A DNA stretch of 46,922 nt. Source: Candidatus Woesearchaeota archaeon. GTDB taxonomy: Archaea > Nanobdellota > Nanobdellia > Woesearchaeales > JABMPP01. The position numbers and the translations under genes were made by a program. Of the stretch, positions 33,013-41,112 are shown piece after piece. The stretch is from assembly GCA_018303405.1 (NCBI GenBank), contig JAGVYD010000020.1:3241-50162 (forward strand), given 5' to 3'. Each line of letters opens with the position of its first letter. The first letter of the stretch is position 1. The notes under the pieces were generated by a model that made no database searches, was not told where the DNA came from, and worked only from the letters and a program-made list of their open reading frames with translations.

Positions 33013-33768
33013 ATGGAGCTATGGCTTATTATTTTAACGGTATTCTTTGTAATCTACATCTTGTCAGGCATCAGGATCATAAACCAGTTCGAGAAGGCAA
33101 TTATCTTTACACTCGGAAAATTCACAAGCATAAGGGAGCCGGGATTCAACATCATATTCCTGGTCATCCAGAAAATCGTAATCGTGGACATGCGCGTCAG
33201 GACGATAGACATTGACAAGCAGCAGGTGATGACCAAGGACAATGTTCCTGTTCATGTGAATGGCGTGGTTTTCTTCAAGGTGCATAAAGTGGATGACGCT
33301 ATCATAAAGGTGCAGGACTATGAATACGCACTTTCGCAGTATGCGCAGACAGCATTAAGGGATGTCATTGGCGGGATGAGCCTTGACACCGTGCTTGTGG
33401 AAAGGCAGAAAATAGGCGATGAGATAAGGAAAATAGTTGACAAGGAAACAGACCAGTGGGGGCTTGACATCCAGGTAATCAAGTTGCAGGACATTGAAGT
33501 CCCCGATGACCTCAAGAGAATCATGAGCAGGCAGGCAGCTGCAGAAAGGGAAAAGCGGGCCAATATCATCAAGAGCGAAGGCGACAGGGAAGCAGCAAAA
33601 AATCTCGCAGCTGCAGCCACCACAATGTCCAAGTCCAGGGGCGCGATGCAGTTGAGAACTTTGCAGACCCTGGATGGCCTGGGGCCAACTGCAAGCAATA
33701 CTGTGGTAATGGCATTGCCTGTTGAAGTCTATGAGTTTATGCAGAAACTGGCAAAAAAGAGGCAGTGA
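33013..33768 (+). CDS. SPFH/stomatin-like membrane protein
   Basis: The 251-aa protein has an N-terminal hydrophobic segment (~2-20) and a band-7 domain: IRIINQFEKAIIFTLGKF, EPGFNIIFLVI, VDMRVRTIDIDKQQVMTKDNVPVHVNGVVFFKV, and the C-terminal helix RQAAAEREKRANIIKSEGDREAAKNLA, which is characteristic of stomatins and HflK/C. It would form oligomeric membrane scaffolds. The usual NfeD partner gene is not adjacent. A TATA box (CTATATAAA, ~32941-32949) gives a ~40-nt leader ending in GGGGGTG, which selects ATG 33013 over the earlier in-frame ATG at 32905. Confidence 0.92.
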   Translation: MELWLIILTVFFVIYILSGIRIINQFEKAIIFTLGKFTSIREPGFNIIFLVIQKIVIVDMRVRTIDIDKQQVMTKDNVPVHVNGVVFFKVHKVDDAIIKVQDYEYALSQYAQTALRDVIGGMSLDTVLVERQKIGDEIRKIVDKETDQWGLDIQVIKLQDIEVPDDLKRIMSRQAAAEREKRANIIKSEGDREAAKNLAAAATTMSKSRGAMQLRTLQTLDGLGPTASNTVVMALPVEVYEFMQKLAKKRQ

Positions 33769-33892
33769 GGGCATCCAACAAAAATTTTCGCATTGATGAC
33801 TTGCCAAATGTATGTCATTGCCTGCCCAATCAATGTGCCATATGATCCATGCTGTTAAATGCATTTAGAGGGCAAAGCCCGGGGATTTGATT

Positions 33893-35617
33893 ATGCCAGC
33901 AAAAGACCAGCCAAGCACTGAAGCCAGCCGGGATGCCCTGCAGAAAGCCAGGAATAAGCACCGGCGCAGGCTGCTGATATCTTCTGTTGCCGCCGGAGTT
34001 GTCTTGCTGATAATCATTCTTTTCATGTTCAGCCTCAAGGTTAATTTCCTTCTTAAGGAAGAGATGGTCATTCGCCTGGCACCAACCTACCAGTCCTTCA
34101 GTCTTGCGCATGGCGAGCAGGCACAGCTTGAGGTTGAATCCCAGCTTGACAACTACTGGCTATGCAGGGCGCATTGCAGCTACTTCCTTAAGGACGTATC
34201 GCAAAATACAATCCTGCAGGCCGGCACATTCAATTACAGCAATCATCATAAGGATATATTCTCTGCCATCCTGGGCGCGGACAAGCTTGGATACGGCCAG
34301 TCTGTCTACACGCTGAGCCTTGTCTGCAGCAACATCCCTTCAAGGCTCTGCCCTTCCTCTACAATCCCCATTGAAAGGTCAGCGATTTTTACAGTGAATT
34401 ACCGCCCAAATCCTGGCGAACAGGCGCAGATTGAATCTTTCAAGAAAAGCTATGCCGGCATAGCAAGGCAGCTGAACAATGCAACCCTTGAATTTGCGAA
34501 TTCGCGGAGCGCAATTGAGCATTTAAGGAATGCCAACACTGCCCGCCTGACCATGTCTTTGGTGTTAATCAATGCTTCATTATTTGATTATGAAAAAATG
34601 GTGCATGAATCAATTTCAGAATATGAAAGGCATAATTATGCCAATGCCGCAAAAATACTCGAGTCCTCTTCCTTGCTTGAAAAGGCGAATGCAGCAGCGC
34701 TTGAAGCGGCAAAGCTGCCTGGCGAAACTGCAAATCTTGTAAGCCAGCATAACCAGACCATAGAACAGCTTACTGATGTGTCTGAGCAGGGATTGTTCCT
34801 GAACACGCTTATTTTCACGGGCAACCAAAGCAAGGCTGTCCTTGGCAAATATGATGGAATGGGCAGGGAAATCCTGGAAGTGAGCAATTCCCTTGCTGTC
34901 CATGATTTTTATGACTATGCCGAATTGCTTGAGAGGCTTGGCAAGGCCGGGCAGGCAGGGGCACTGATAACAAATGCATTCCTGGATGATTTCACGGGCT
35001 CTTCCCGGGATTACATTGATTTGGAAATTTCCAAGGCCCTTCTTTGCATTTCAGCTGCGAATGGCAGCTGCAGCATAGGCGTTTCATCCATGGCTTCTGC
35101 GCAAGAAATCCAAAGCGTGGCTGATGCAAACGCCATGGCAATTGAAAAATGCAGGGACGCCGGCGCAATCCTCAAAACTGCGGAGGAAATGAGCCGGGCC
35201 AGGAACTCTTCAGTTGCAAACCTGACATCTGATGAAAAGGGATCAATTGGCCGGGAAAAATTATTGGCAGTCCTTTCCATCCTCGGTAAGATTGAGCTTC
35301 AAATGTCCGAGAAAAATATTTCGGGCGTGCAGGGCAGGACCCAGGCTTATGCACGGCTGATTTATGCCATCCTGGAGGAAAAGCCAAATGTCAGCGTGTC
35401 ATATTATTCCTCAATTAATGAAAGCATTGCCCTTTTGTTTGATCCAATCTTTGCCCCTAGCCTTGAGGTAATCCAAAAAATCAATGGGCGATGCATTGAG
35501 CAGCAGGAAAATAAGGTCACATTGCTCTGGCCAATCAGCCTTGAATACGAGAATCTGGACTATCCTATTGTGAATGATTCAAGACTTGACATTGAGGCCC
35601 GGCATAAGCATCTATGA
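33893..35617 (+). CDS. Membrane-anchored extracytoplasmic helical protein, 574 aa
   Basis: The N-terminus is basic (ARNKHRRRLL), with one TM (~29-48) and a large exported region. Residues ~65-165 look like a beta domain with four cysteines (LCRAHCSYF, LVCSN, RLCPSS). The rest is helical with many NxS/T sequons (for example NNATLEF, NASLFD, NGSCS, NSSVANLT, NISGV), consistent with AglB-dependent glycosylation. No family is recognised. The C-terminus stops at 35617, inside a second frame that encodes a lipase-like C-terminal piece. The gene may therefore be a fusion damaged by deletion or frameshift. Confidence 0.72.
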   Translation: MPAKDQPSTEASRDALQKARNKHRRRLLISSVAAGVVLLIIILFMFSLKVNFLLKEEMVIRLAPTYQSFSLAHGEQAQLEVESQLDNYWLCRAHCSYFLKDVSQNTILQAGTFNYSNHHKDIFSAILGADKLGYGQSVYTLSLVCSNIPSRLCPSSTIPIERSAIFTVNYRPNPGEQAQIESFKKSYAGIARQLNNATLEFANSRSAIEHLRNANTARLTMSLVLINASLFDYEKMVHESISEYERHNYANAAKILESSSLLEKANAAALEAAKLPGETANLVSQHNQTIEQLTDVSEQGLFLNTLIFTGNQSKAVLGKYDGMGREILEVSNSLAVHDFYDYAELLERLGKAGQAGALITNAFLDDFTGSSRDYIDLEISKALLCISAANGSCSIGVSSMASAQEIQSVADANAMAIEKCRDAGAILKTAEEMSRARNSSVANLTSDEKGSIGREKLLAVLSILGKIELQMSEKNISGVQGRTQAYARLIYAILEEKPNVSVSYYSSINESIALLFDPIFAPSLEVIQKINGRCIEQQENKVTLLWPISLEYENLDYPIVNDSRLDIEARHKHL

Positions 35618-35822
35618 AATAATCGGAAAAGGCTGCGACATGGAAGGAAATGACGGCGACGGGGTTGTCACTGTAAATAGCAGCATCCTCGCCTATGCAA
35701 ACATCACCTTTATCGATGGGGCATGCACAGGAGTGAATTCTTTGCACATGGACATGCTTGACCCCAGCCTTTACCCAGTTGTCTATGGCGAAGTTAAAAA
35801 AATTCTTGAAGCCAAAACATAA
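35574..35822 (+). pseudogene. C-terminal fragment resembling an alpha/beta-hydrolase (lipase)
   Basis: The 82-aa frame overlaps the end of the previous gene by 44 bp. IYEIIGKGCDMEGNDGDGVVTVNSSIL followed by SLHMDML and VVYGEVKKILEAK reproduces the last third of a lipase/LCAT-type hydrolase. In that fold the Asp after the G-x-G loop (DGDGVV) and a C-terminal His (LHMDML) are the catalytic acid and base. The nucleophile elbow GxSxG and the N-terminal half are missing here and in the upstream frame. It is therefore best read as a remnant, an unusual small protein, or the product of a frameshift plus deletion. Confidence 0.5.
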
Positions 35823-35854
35823 AGTATTTATCCTTCTTTGTTTAAGAATAAACA

Positions 35855-35879
35855 GGGTGTTTGACAGGGGTGTTTGACA
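35855..35879. repeat. Tandem duplication covering the msrA ribosome-binding site
   Basis: GGGTGTTTGACA at 35855-35866 and 35868-35879 (period 13) duplicates the purine-rich Shine-Dalgarno. The second copy runs into the ATG of msrA. Confidence 0.75.
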
Positions 35880-36400
35880 TGCCTACCATAAAAAAGAAAC
35901 AAGCTAATGATGGAAACCACGACAAAAATTATAGCTTGGCAACTTTTGGCGCTGGCTGTTTTTGGGGCGTTGAATCAGAATTCAGGAAAATCCACGGCGT
36001 AATTGACGCTGTATCAGGCTATTGCGGCGGCGCCATGAAAAACCCGACATATGAGGATGTCTGCACGGACAAAACAGGGCATGCCGAGGCGGTTGAAGTA
36101 AAGTTTGACCCGAAAATTGTAAGCTATGCAAAGCTGGTTGAAGTATTTTTTTCCATCCACAACCCAACAACGCCGAACAGGCAGGGGCTGGACATGGGGA
36201 CGCAATACCACTCGGTTATATTCTACCACAATAAATCGCAGAAAAAGACAGCCGAGGAAATCAGGGCGCGGCTGGGCAAATCCGGAAAGTTCAGGAATCC
36301 GATTGTGACTTCAATCGAACCGGCGAAGCCATTCTACCGCGCCGAGGAATACCACCAAAGGTATCTTGAGAAGAAAGGATTGGATAGCTGCCACATATAA
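35879..36400 (+). CDS. msrA: Peptide-methionine (S)-S-oxide reductase
   Basis: The 173-aa protein has ATFGAGCFWGVE with catalytic C27, SGYCGG, YEDVCTDKTGHAEAVEV, the NPTTPNRQGLDMGTQYHS substrate region and C-terminal resolving cysteine C171 (DSCHI). It reduces methionine-S-sulfoxide in proteins, using thioredoxin-type reductants. ATG 35879 follows GGGGTG and is preferred to the in-frame TTG at 35861. It belongs to the oxidative-stress cluster of this half of the window. Confidence 0.95.
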   Translation: MPTIKKKQANDGNHDKNYSLATFGAGCFWGVESEFRKIHGVIDAVSGYCGGAMKNPTYEDVCTDKTGHAEAVEVKFDPKIVSYAKLVEVFFSIHNPTTPNRQGLDMGTQYHSVIFYHNKSQKKTAEEIRARLGKSGKFRNPIVTSIEPAKPFYRAEEYHQRYLEKKGLDSCHI

Positions 36401-36430
36401 AGATGAAATAAACGTAAATAATCATGATGG

Positions 36431-37339
36431 TTAAGAATTTCCGGGCTGTGTGGTTTTAAATGCATCATAAGCATTCAATGCAACATGAACTGGGACAGTG
36501 CCGCCAAGTTTTGGGTCAACCCTGGCAAGCTGTGCAAATGGCTTTCCATTCCCTGTTTCCAGGCTCCTCATTGCATCCAGAAATTCTACAGTGAAATCTC
36601 TCGGCGGCGTATAGCCGGCTTCCTTGAAGAATTTCTCCAGCCTGAATCTCTCGTTTTCATTCTGGAGTATTCCATAGTGCAGGTTAACAGATGACAATGC
36701 ATCATCACCATACTTGTAAGTGCCCGATCGTGCTTCTTCAGGCAATCCTTTTAGTCTTGCCCTGTCAGCTATCCTGCCGAGTGGGTCACTTAAAATTAAT
36801 GGACCCATGGACAGGGCTACACCAGTTGTCATTACACCACCTATGAGGTAAAATGCTTGTGCAACTTCTGAAAGTGATTGCACGTATTCTGTACCAAATA
36901 ATGAATACGCAAGCCCACCCACAGTAGGAACCGCCAAGCCCATCCCAATAGTGTTGCCGCTGACCCCTTCACCTATGGATCTCGGAGGCCATGCAAAATA
37001 TTTCCTCTGTTCAAGGATTTTTTCAGAAAGGTGTCCTGATGTTGCCTTGGCTACATCGACATTGTCATTGTCTGCAATGAATATTCCCTGGAGCTCGCCA
37101 TCTTTATCAATATATAACGCAGAAATCCCCTTTTCGCTTACTACATTTTTATCCGGCTCGACAAAATACTCTACGGGGTTGCTGTCTCTTACATTAATGC
37201 CCCACTGGCCTTTTTTGGTCGTGACAACAATTTTACCATGCGGATAAAGCGCTTCCACTTTTTTATCAAGGCCATCAGCATTCCCTAAGCGGGCAAACCG
37301 GACCTGCTTTGCAATATTTCTATCATCAACCCCTGCCAT
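36431..37339 (-). CDS. Hypothetical protein with central TM pair, 302 aa
   Basis: The N-terminal half (~1-125) is soluble and beta-rich (GKIVVTTKKGQWGINVRD, ISALYIDKDGELQGIFIAD). Two hydrophobic segments follow (~138-158, TIGMGLAVPTVGGLAYSLFG; ~170-193, FYLIGGVMTTGVALSMGPLIL), then a charged C-terminal region. There is no match to a family I know. ATG 37339 is preferred because an ATATTTAAAG box lies ~27 nt upstream on the minus strand; ATG 37360 would start only ~8 nt after that box. It diverges from sod across element C. Confidence 0.66.
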   Translation of the reverse strand: MAGVDDRNIAKQVRFARLGNADGLDKKVEALYPHGKIVVTTKKGQWGINVRDSNPVEYFVEPDKNVVSEKGISALYIDKDGELQGIFIADNDNVDVAKATSGHLSEKILEQRKYFAWPPRSIGEGVSGNTIGMGLAVPTVGGLAYSLFGTEYVQSLSEVAQAFYLIGGVMTTGVALSMGPLILSDPLGRIADRARLKGLPEEARSGTYKYGDDALSSVNLHYGILQNENERFRLEKFFKEAGYTPPRDFTVEFLDAMRSLETGNGKPFAQLARVDPKLGGTVPVHVALNAYDAFKTTQPGNS

Positions 37340-37403
37340 GCCTGGAGAAATAACCTTCATCTTTAAATATCTTACGGAAGAGTGGTAATTGGATTGGCAA
37401 AGG

Positions 37404-37565
37404 GCGCTGTGGAAAATGTAAGTCTTGCCATCAGTTGTGCGAGCATTTTATTCTCACAAAGGCACATGCAAAGGAGATGGCAAGAGGAATTTGCATCTTC
37501 ATGCCAAATCAGAGAATGCGAGCCGATGGCAAGACCGAGGCGCCAGCCGAGATTTTCCACAGCGC
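37404..37565 (+). repeat. CGAG three-way-junction element, copy C
   Basis: Outer stem: 37404-37417 with 37552-37565 (14 bp, GCGCTGTGGAAAAT/ATTTTCCACAGCGC), extendable by TTGGC/GCCAA outside. Second stem: 37422-37432 with 37525-37535 (11 bp, GTCTTGCCATC/GATGGCAAGAC). The hairpin is 37536-37551, CGAGGCGCCAGCCGAG, abutting both stems with no spare base. The 5' linker is GTAA. A second GATGGCAAGA inside the loop (around 37488-37497) could compete for the second stem. It lies upstream of the sod promoter (TTTAAATAT at 37582-37590) in a divergent intergenic region that otherwise holds no gene. Confidence 0.78.
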
Positions 37566-37675
37566 TCCCTTAAAGCCAACATTTAAATATGGAATAGCAT
37601 TTATTTTTGCCATACTAAACCATTGTTAATTTTAATCTTTTTTTCGAATAACAAAACAATCTTGAGGTGGACAAA

Positions 37676-38287
37676 ATGGCACACACTTTACCTGAATTGG
37701 GATACGCATACAATGCGCTTGAGCCTTTCATAGACGAGCAAACAATGAAAATTCATCACGCCAAGCACCACCAGGCTTACATTGACAAGCTGAATGCAGC
37801 AATCCAGGGCAGCCATGAACTGGAGAAAATGAGCGCAGAGGAGCTGATAAAGAGCCTGGACAAGGTTCCTGAAAATATAAGGGTGGCTGTGCGAAACAAT
37901 GGTGGCGGCCATGTCAATCATTCATTTTTCTGGAAACTGCTGAAAAAGGATGCCGGAAAGCCATCATCGCAAATTGCAGCAGCAATCGACAAGGCTTTTG
38001 GGGGCTTTGACAAATTCAAGGAGGAATTTTCAAATGCAGCAGCAGCAAGGTTTGGCTCTGGCTGGGCATGGCTGGTTGTGCACAACGGCAGGCTTGAGGT
38101 CATGAGCACTGCAAACCAGGACAACCCAATGAGCGAGGGCAAAACGCCTATACTCGGAATAGATGTATGGGAGCATGCATATTACCTGAAATACCAGAAC
38201 AGGAGGCCAGAATATATTGGGGCATTCTTCAATGTGATAAATTGGGAGCAGGTTGCAGCTAATTTTGCCGCGGCCCACAAAAAATAG
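37676..38287 (+). CDS. Fe/Mn superoxide dismutase
   Basis: The 203-aa enzyme converts superoxide to peroxide and oxygen. The metal ligands H27 (MKIHHAK), H82 ([10 protein letters not shown]), D163 and H167 ([13 protein letters not shown]) are all present. The metal preference cannot be fixed from sequence alone. ATG 37676 follows GAGGTGG. The leader is ~60 nt after a TTTAAATAT box. The stop overlaps into the peroxiredoxin start (TAGGTG), so the two are translationally coupled: peroxide made here is the substrate of the next enzyme. Confidence 0.95.
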   Translation: MAHTLPELGYAYNALEPFIDEQTMKIHHAKHHQAYIDKLNAAIQGSHELEKMSAEELIKSLDKVPENIRVAVRNNGGGHVNHSFFWKLLKKDAGKPSSQIAAAIDKAFGGFDKFKEEFSNAAAARFGSGWAWLVVHNGRLEVMSTANQDNPMSEGKTPILGIDVWEHAYYLKYQNRRPEYIGAFFNVINWEQVAANFAAAHKK

Positions 38288-38749
38288 GTGAGACTTTTGC
38301 TGAAGGAAGGCGACAAAGCCCCGGATTTTATCCTGAAGGATACAGACGGAAACACAATACACCTGGAGGATTATCTTGGATCCAGCGTCGTGCTCTATTT
38401 TTATCCAAGGGACAATACCCCTGGCTGCACCAAGGAGGCCTGCGCTTTCAGGGATGCCATGAGGACAATCAAGGAAAGGCAGGCAATTGTGCTCGGTGTG
38501 AGCCACGACAACTGCGAATCACACAAGAAATTCCGGGATGAATTCAAGCTTAATTTCCCCCTGTTATGCGATATTGAAAAGGAAATATCCATGAAATATG
38601 GGGTTTATGTCCCAAAGAAAATGCATGGCAGGGAATTCATGGGAATTGACCGGACAACATTTTTAATCGATCAGGATGGCATGATCAAGAAAATATTTAA
38701 GAAGGTTGAAGTTGAAGGCCATGTAGAAGAGGTGCTTTCACTTTTATAA
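38288..38749 (+). CDS. bcp: Peroxiredoxin, Bcp/PrxQ type
   Basis: The 153-aa thiol peroxidase has FYPRDNTPGCTKEACAF with peroxidatic C47 and resolving C52, the 1-Cys-to-2-Cys spacing typical of PrxQ. A conserved Arg is in GIDRTTFLID. It reduces peroxides with thioredoxin or glutaredoxin. GTG 38288 begins immediately after the sod TAG, with no gap, so reinitiation or coupled translation is likely. Confidence 0.94.
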   Translation: MRLLLKEGDKAPDFILKDTDGNTIHLEDYLGSSVVLYFYPRDNTPGCTKEACAFRDAMRTIKERQAIVLGVSHDNCESHKKFRDEFKLNFPLLCDIEKEISMKYGVYVPKKMHGREFMGIDRTTFLIDQDGMIKKIFKKVEVEGHVEEVLSLL

Positions 38750-38768
38750 TCCTATCTTATAATCCTAT
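38744..38768. repeat. Tandem duplication over the bcp stop codon
   Basis: TTATAATCCTAT at 38744-38755 and 38757-38768 (period 13). The first copy contains the peroxiredoxin stop codon. Confidence 0.75.
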
Positions 38769-38785
38769 TTACAATGAGGTGCAAA

Positions 38786-39403
38786 ATGGCAAGGACACAA
38801 AAAACACAGCAGGCAAAGACTATACAAAGAAAATCTGGCAAGGTCATTGGCGTCAAGATTACAAAAGACATGACAATCGGCGATGTCATTTCAAAATATC
38901 CAAGGACAGCGGAAGTCCTGCAGGCCAATGGCGTTCACTGTGTGGGGTGCCATGTCAAATACTGGGAAAGCCTGGAAGGCGGCTTTAAGGGCCATGGGAT
39001 GACAGACGAGCAGGTTGATTTTGTGCTGTCCGAGCTTAACAAGGTTGTTGCAGATGACGAGGCTCCTGGCGAAAACAACAAGGAATTTGTTGTGACCAAA
39101 CAGGCAGCTGCAAAGCTCAGGGAACTTTTCATGAAGGAAAAAAAGGAAAATTATGGATTGAGGATAAGCGTTGTCCCTGGCGGCTGTTCCGGCTACAGCT
39201 ACGGCCTGGAATTTGAGAATAAGGAGACCAAGGAAGACAAGGTGCTGAAGGAAAACGGCGTAAAAATCATAATTGACAATGAAAGCCTGAAAATGATTAA
39301 GGGCTCAAAGCTGGACTTCGTCGACACTCTCCAAGGCTCAGGATTCAAGATAACCAACCCAAATGCAGTTGACAGCTGCGGCTGCGGGCAAAGCTTCAGG
39401 TAA
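38786..39403 (+). CDS. DUF1858-IscA/HesB fusion (Fe-S carrier)
   Basis: The 205-aa protein has an N-terminal DUF1858 module (~22-90) with KDMTIGDVISKYPRTAEVLQ and NGVHCVGCH (C52, C55). An A-type Fe-S carrier (~99-205) follows, with the three invariant cysteines C133 (GGCSGY), C198 and C200 (SCGCGQ). IscA/ErpA proteins hold and deliver Fe-S clusters or iron. DUF1858 modules with CxxC occur in hybrid or di-iron/redox proteins. Fusing the two suggests a redox- or ligand-gated carrier. ATG 38786 follows GAGGTG and sits 36 bp after bcp, forming a sod-bcp-iscA operon. Confidence 0.9.
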   Translation: MARTQKTQQAKTIQRKSGKVIGVKITKDMTIGDVISKYPRTAEVLQANGVHCVGCHVKYWESLEGGFKGHGMTDEQVDFVLSELNKVVADDEAPGENNKEFVVTKQAAAKLRELFMKEKKENYGLRISVVPGGCSGYSYGLEFENKETKEDKVLKENGVKIIIDNESLKMIKGSKLDFVDTLQGSGFKITNPNAVDSCGCGQSFR

Positions 39404-39438
39404 TTTTGGCTAGAATGGCCATTGGATTATAGAAAGGG

Positions 39439-39462
39439 ATAATAACAATACAATAATAACAA
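39439..39462. repeat. Short tandem duplication after the IscA-like gene
   Basis: ATAATAACAA at 39439-39448 and 39453-39462 (period 14) in the convergent spacer. Confidence 0.55.
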
Positions 39463-39474
39463 AATTTATCGGGG

Positions 39475-40785
39475 CTATAATCGTTCCGTGAATTTCCTGT
39501 AGTCAAAGTAAGCGTCAACAGCTTTTTGCATAATTGCCCTGGGGATTATGCTTCCCTGCGTTCCCGGCTTTCTGAATGCATTGAAAATCCTGCTGTCCCC
39601 GTGCTTCATGTAGTCCAGCATAAGCTTGCCTGACAGGAATGCCATTGCCAGTCCGTGCCCTGAGTAAGCCATGGAATACAGCAAATTCTTGTGCCTCTGG
39701 TCATGCCCTATAATCGGAAGGTCATTTTTTGTGAATCCAACAGTGCCTTTCCAGAAATGCGTAAACTCCACGTTCATCAGCTCCGGGAAAATTTTTCTTG
39801 AGCTATCCTTGATATTTTGCAGGACTGCCTTTCCCTGCCCTTCAAAATCCTTTGGCTTCTCATGGCCGTGCCCGACAAAGATATTCCCGTTGCCAACTAC
39901 AATCCTGTTGTCCTCAGTTGGCCTGAAGTAATCATAGAAATCGTAGCTGTCCCACAGCATTTGCCTTTTTTCCTTGAAAATTGCCTGCATTTTTCCTTCT
40001 GTGAGGGGCTCGGTTGCAGCTGTATAGCTTGTCATCGGCAAAACATCATGCTCCATGCCGAGGGCGTATGTCTGTGAATCTGTGCCAACTATTACATGGT
40101 CTGCGTCCAACTCGCCCAAATCTGTCCTCAGGAAGACCTTGTGCGATGTCGGATATATGCTTTTGACTTGTGAATGCTCATGGATGACTGCCTTTGATTT
40201 TATGGCGGCATCTGCCAGGCCATGCAGGAATTTCAATGGGTCAGCAGACCTGTCATAAGGCGACTGGATTGCAGCATGGAACGCTGACGAGCCGATTTCA
40301 TCCTTAACCTGCCTTGCATCAAGGAAGTCGCATGAGTAGCCAACCTGCCTTCTTGCCTCATGCTCCTTTTCCAGCATTTTAGTGTGCGATGGCTTTGCAG
40401 CCAAATCCAGGCTACCCTGCTTTGCCCAGTCGCATTTTATCTTTTCCTTGGCGACAATCTCTTCGGCCAATTTAATGGAATACAAGGATAGGTCCCACAG
40501 TGCTTTTGCCCTTTGCCTGCCATAATCCCTTTCAGCCTGCCAGAAATAGCCACCCCCTCCAATTGAGAATATGCCGGAGCTTGCGCCAGTTGCCCCTGCC
40601 CCTATTTCATGCGCTTCCAGGACAACAACTTTGTAGCCTGCTTTGGAAAGGAAATATGCATTGGACATCCCGGTCAGGCCGCCGCCAATGATTGCAATGT
40701 CAGCCTTTTCCCTGCCCTTAAGTTTCGGCCTGTGTTTTCTTGCCTTTCCCTGGTATTCATGCCACAAAGGGTAGTTTGCTATCAT
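39475..40785 (-). CDS. FAD-dependent DAO-family oxidoreductase
   Basis: The 436-aa protein has an N-terminal Rossmann FAD site IAIIGGGLTGMSNAYFL with the acidic end VVVLEA, then GAGATGASSGIFSIGG. These match D-amino-acid-oxidase-fold enzymes of the gamma-glutamylputrescine oxidoreductase (PuuB)/glycine oxidase group. The C-terminal GHGLAMAFLSGKLM closes the FAD site. It probably oxidises an amine or amino acid, and oxidase members release H2O2, which would fit the nearby peroxiredoxin and SOD. TATTTAATA at ~40808-40816 is ~27 nt before ATG 40785. Substrate unknown. Confidence 0.87.
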   Translation of the reverse strand: MIANYPLWHEYQGKARKHRPKLKGREKADIAIIGGGLTGMSNAYFLSKAGYKVVVLEAHEIGAGATGASSGIFSIGGGGYFWQAERDYGRQRAKALWDLSLYSIKLAEEIVAKEKIKCDWAKQGSLDLAAKPSHTKMLEKEHEARRQVGYSCDFLDARQVKDEIGSSAFHAAIQSPYDRSADPLKFLHGLADAAIKSKAVIHEHSQVKSIYPTSHKVFLRTDLGELDADHVIVGTDSQTYALGMEHDVLPMTSYTAATEPLTEGKMQAIFKEKRQMLWDSYDFYDYFRPTEDNRIVVGNGNIFVGHGHEKPKDFEGQGKAVLQNIKDSSRKIFPELMNVEFTHFWKGTVGFTKNDLPIIGHDQRHKNLLYSMAYSGHGLAMAFLSGKLMLDYMKHGDSRIFNAFRKPGTQGSIIPRAIMQKAVDAYFDYRKFTERL

Positions 40786-40860
40786 ATCAGTGCACAGCTT
40801 AACTTATTATTTAATACTTGGTCTACCCCTTGCAGTAAAAACACTAAACATTGGTGCTGC

Positions 40861-41112
40861 TCAGTTGAAAATACCGTCGCCATAAATTCGCGCAGGCTTT
40901 CCATTAAACAAACAAGGTTGACAGGGGGATGTCCCTTACGGGGATGTCAAGAACTGCCTGCTAAAGCAGGCAGCGTGTTTGGATACTGCCTAAAAAGTGA
41001 GCAGTTCTTGAGCATGCTCAGAAATCGATATTCTTTCACCGAGACCTATTGATAATCCACATAAATGCCGAAGCCTATGGCGACCGAGGCGAAAGCCGAG
41101 ATTTTCAACTGA
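40861..41112 (+). repeat. CGAG three-way-junction element, copy D (long)
   Basis: Outer stem: 40861-40872 with 41101-41112 (12 bp, TCAGTTGAAAAT/ATTTTCAACTGA). Second stem: 40876-40884 with 41076-41084 (9 bp, GTCGCCATA/TATGGCGAC). The hairpin is 41085-41100, CGAGGCGAAAGCCGAG, with a GAAA (GNRA) loop, abutting both stems. The linker is ACC. The interior is longer than in A-C and contains a perfect CTGCCTGC/GCAGGCAG hairpin (40954-40973), a competing AAGAACTGC/GCAGTTCTT pair (40949-40957 with 41001-41009) and a 15-bp-period duplication of GGGGATGTC (40925-40948). A 10-bp direct repeat ACATTGGTGC brackets it at 40848-40857 and 41115-41124. Confidence 0.78.
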
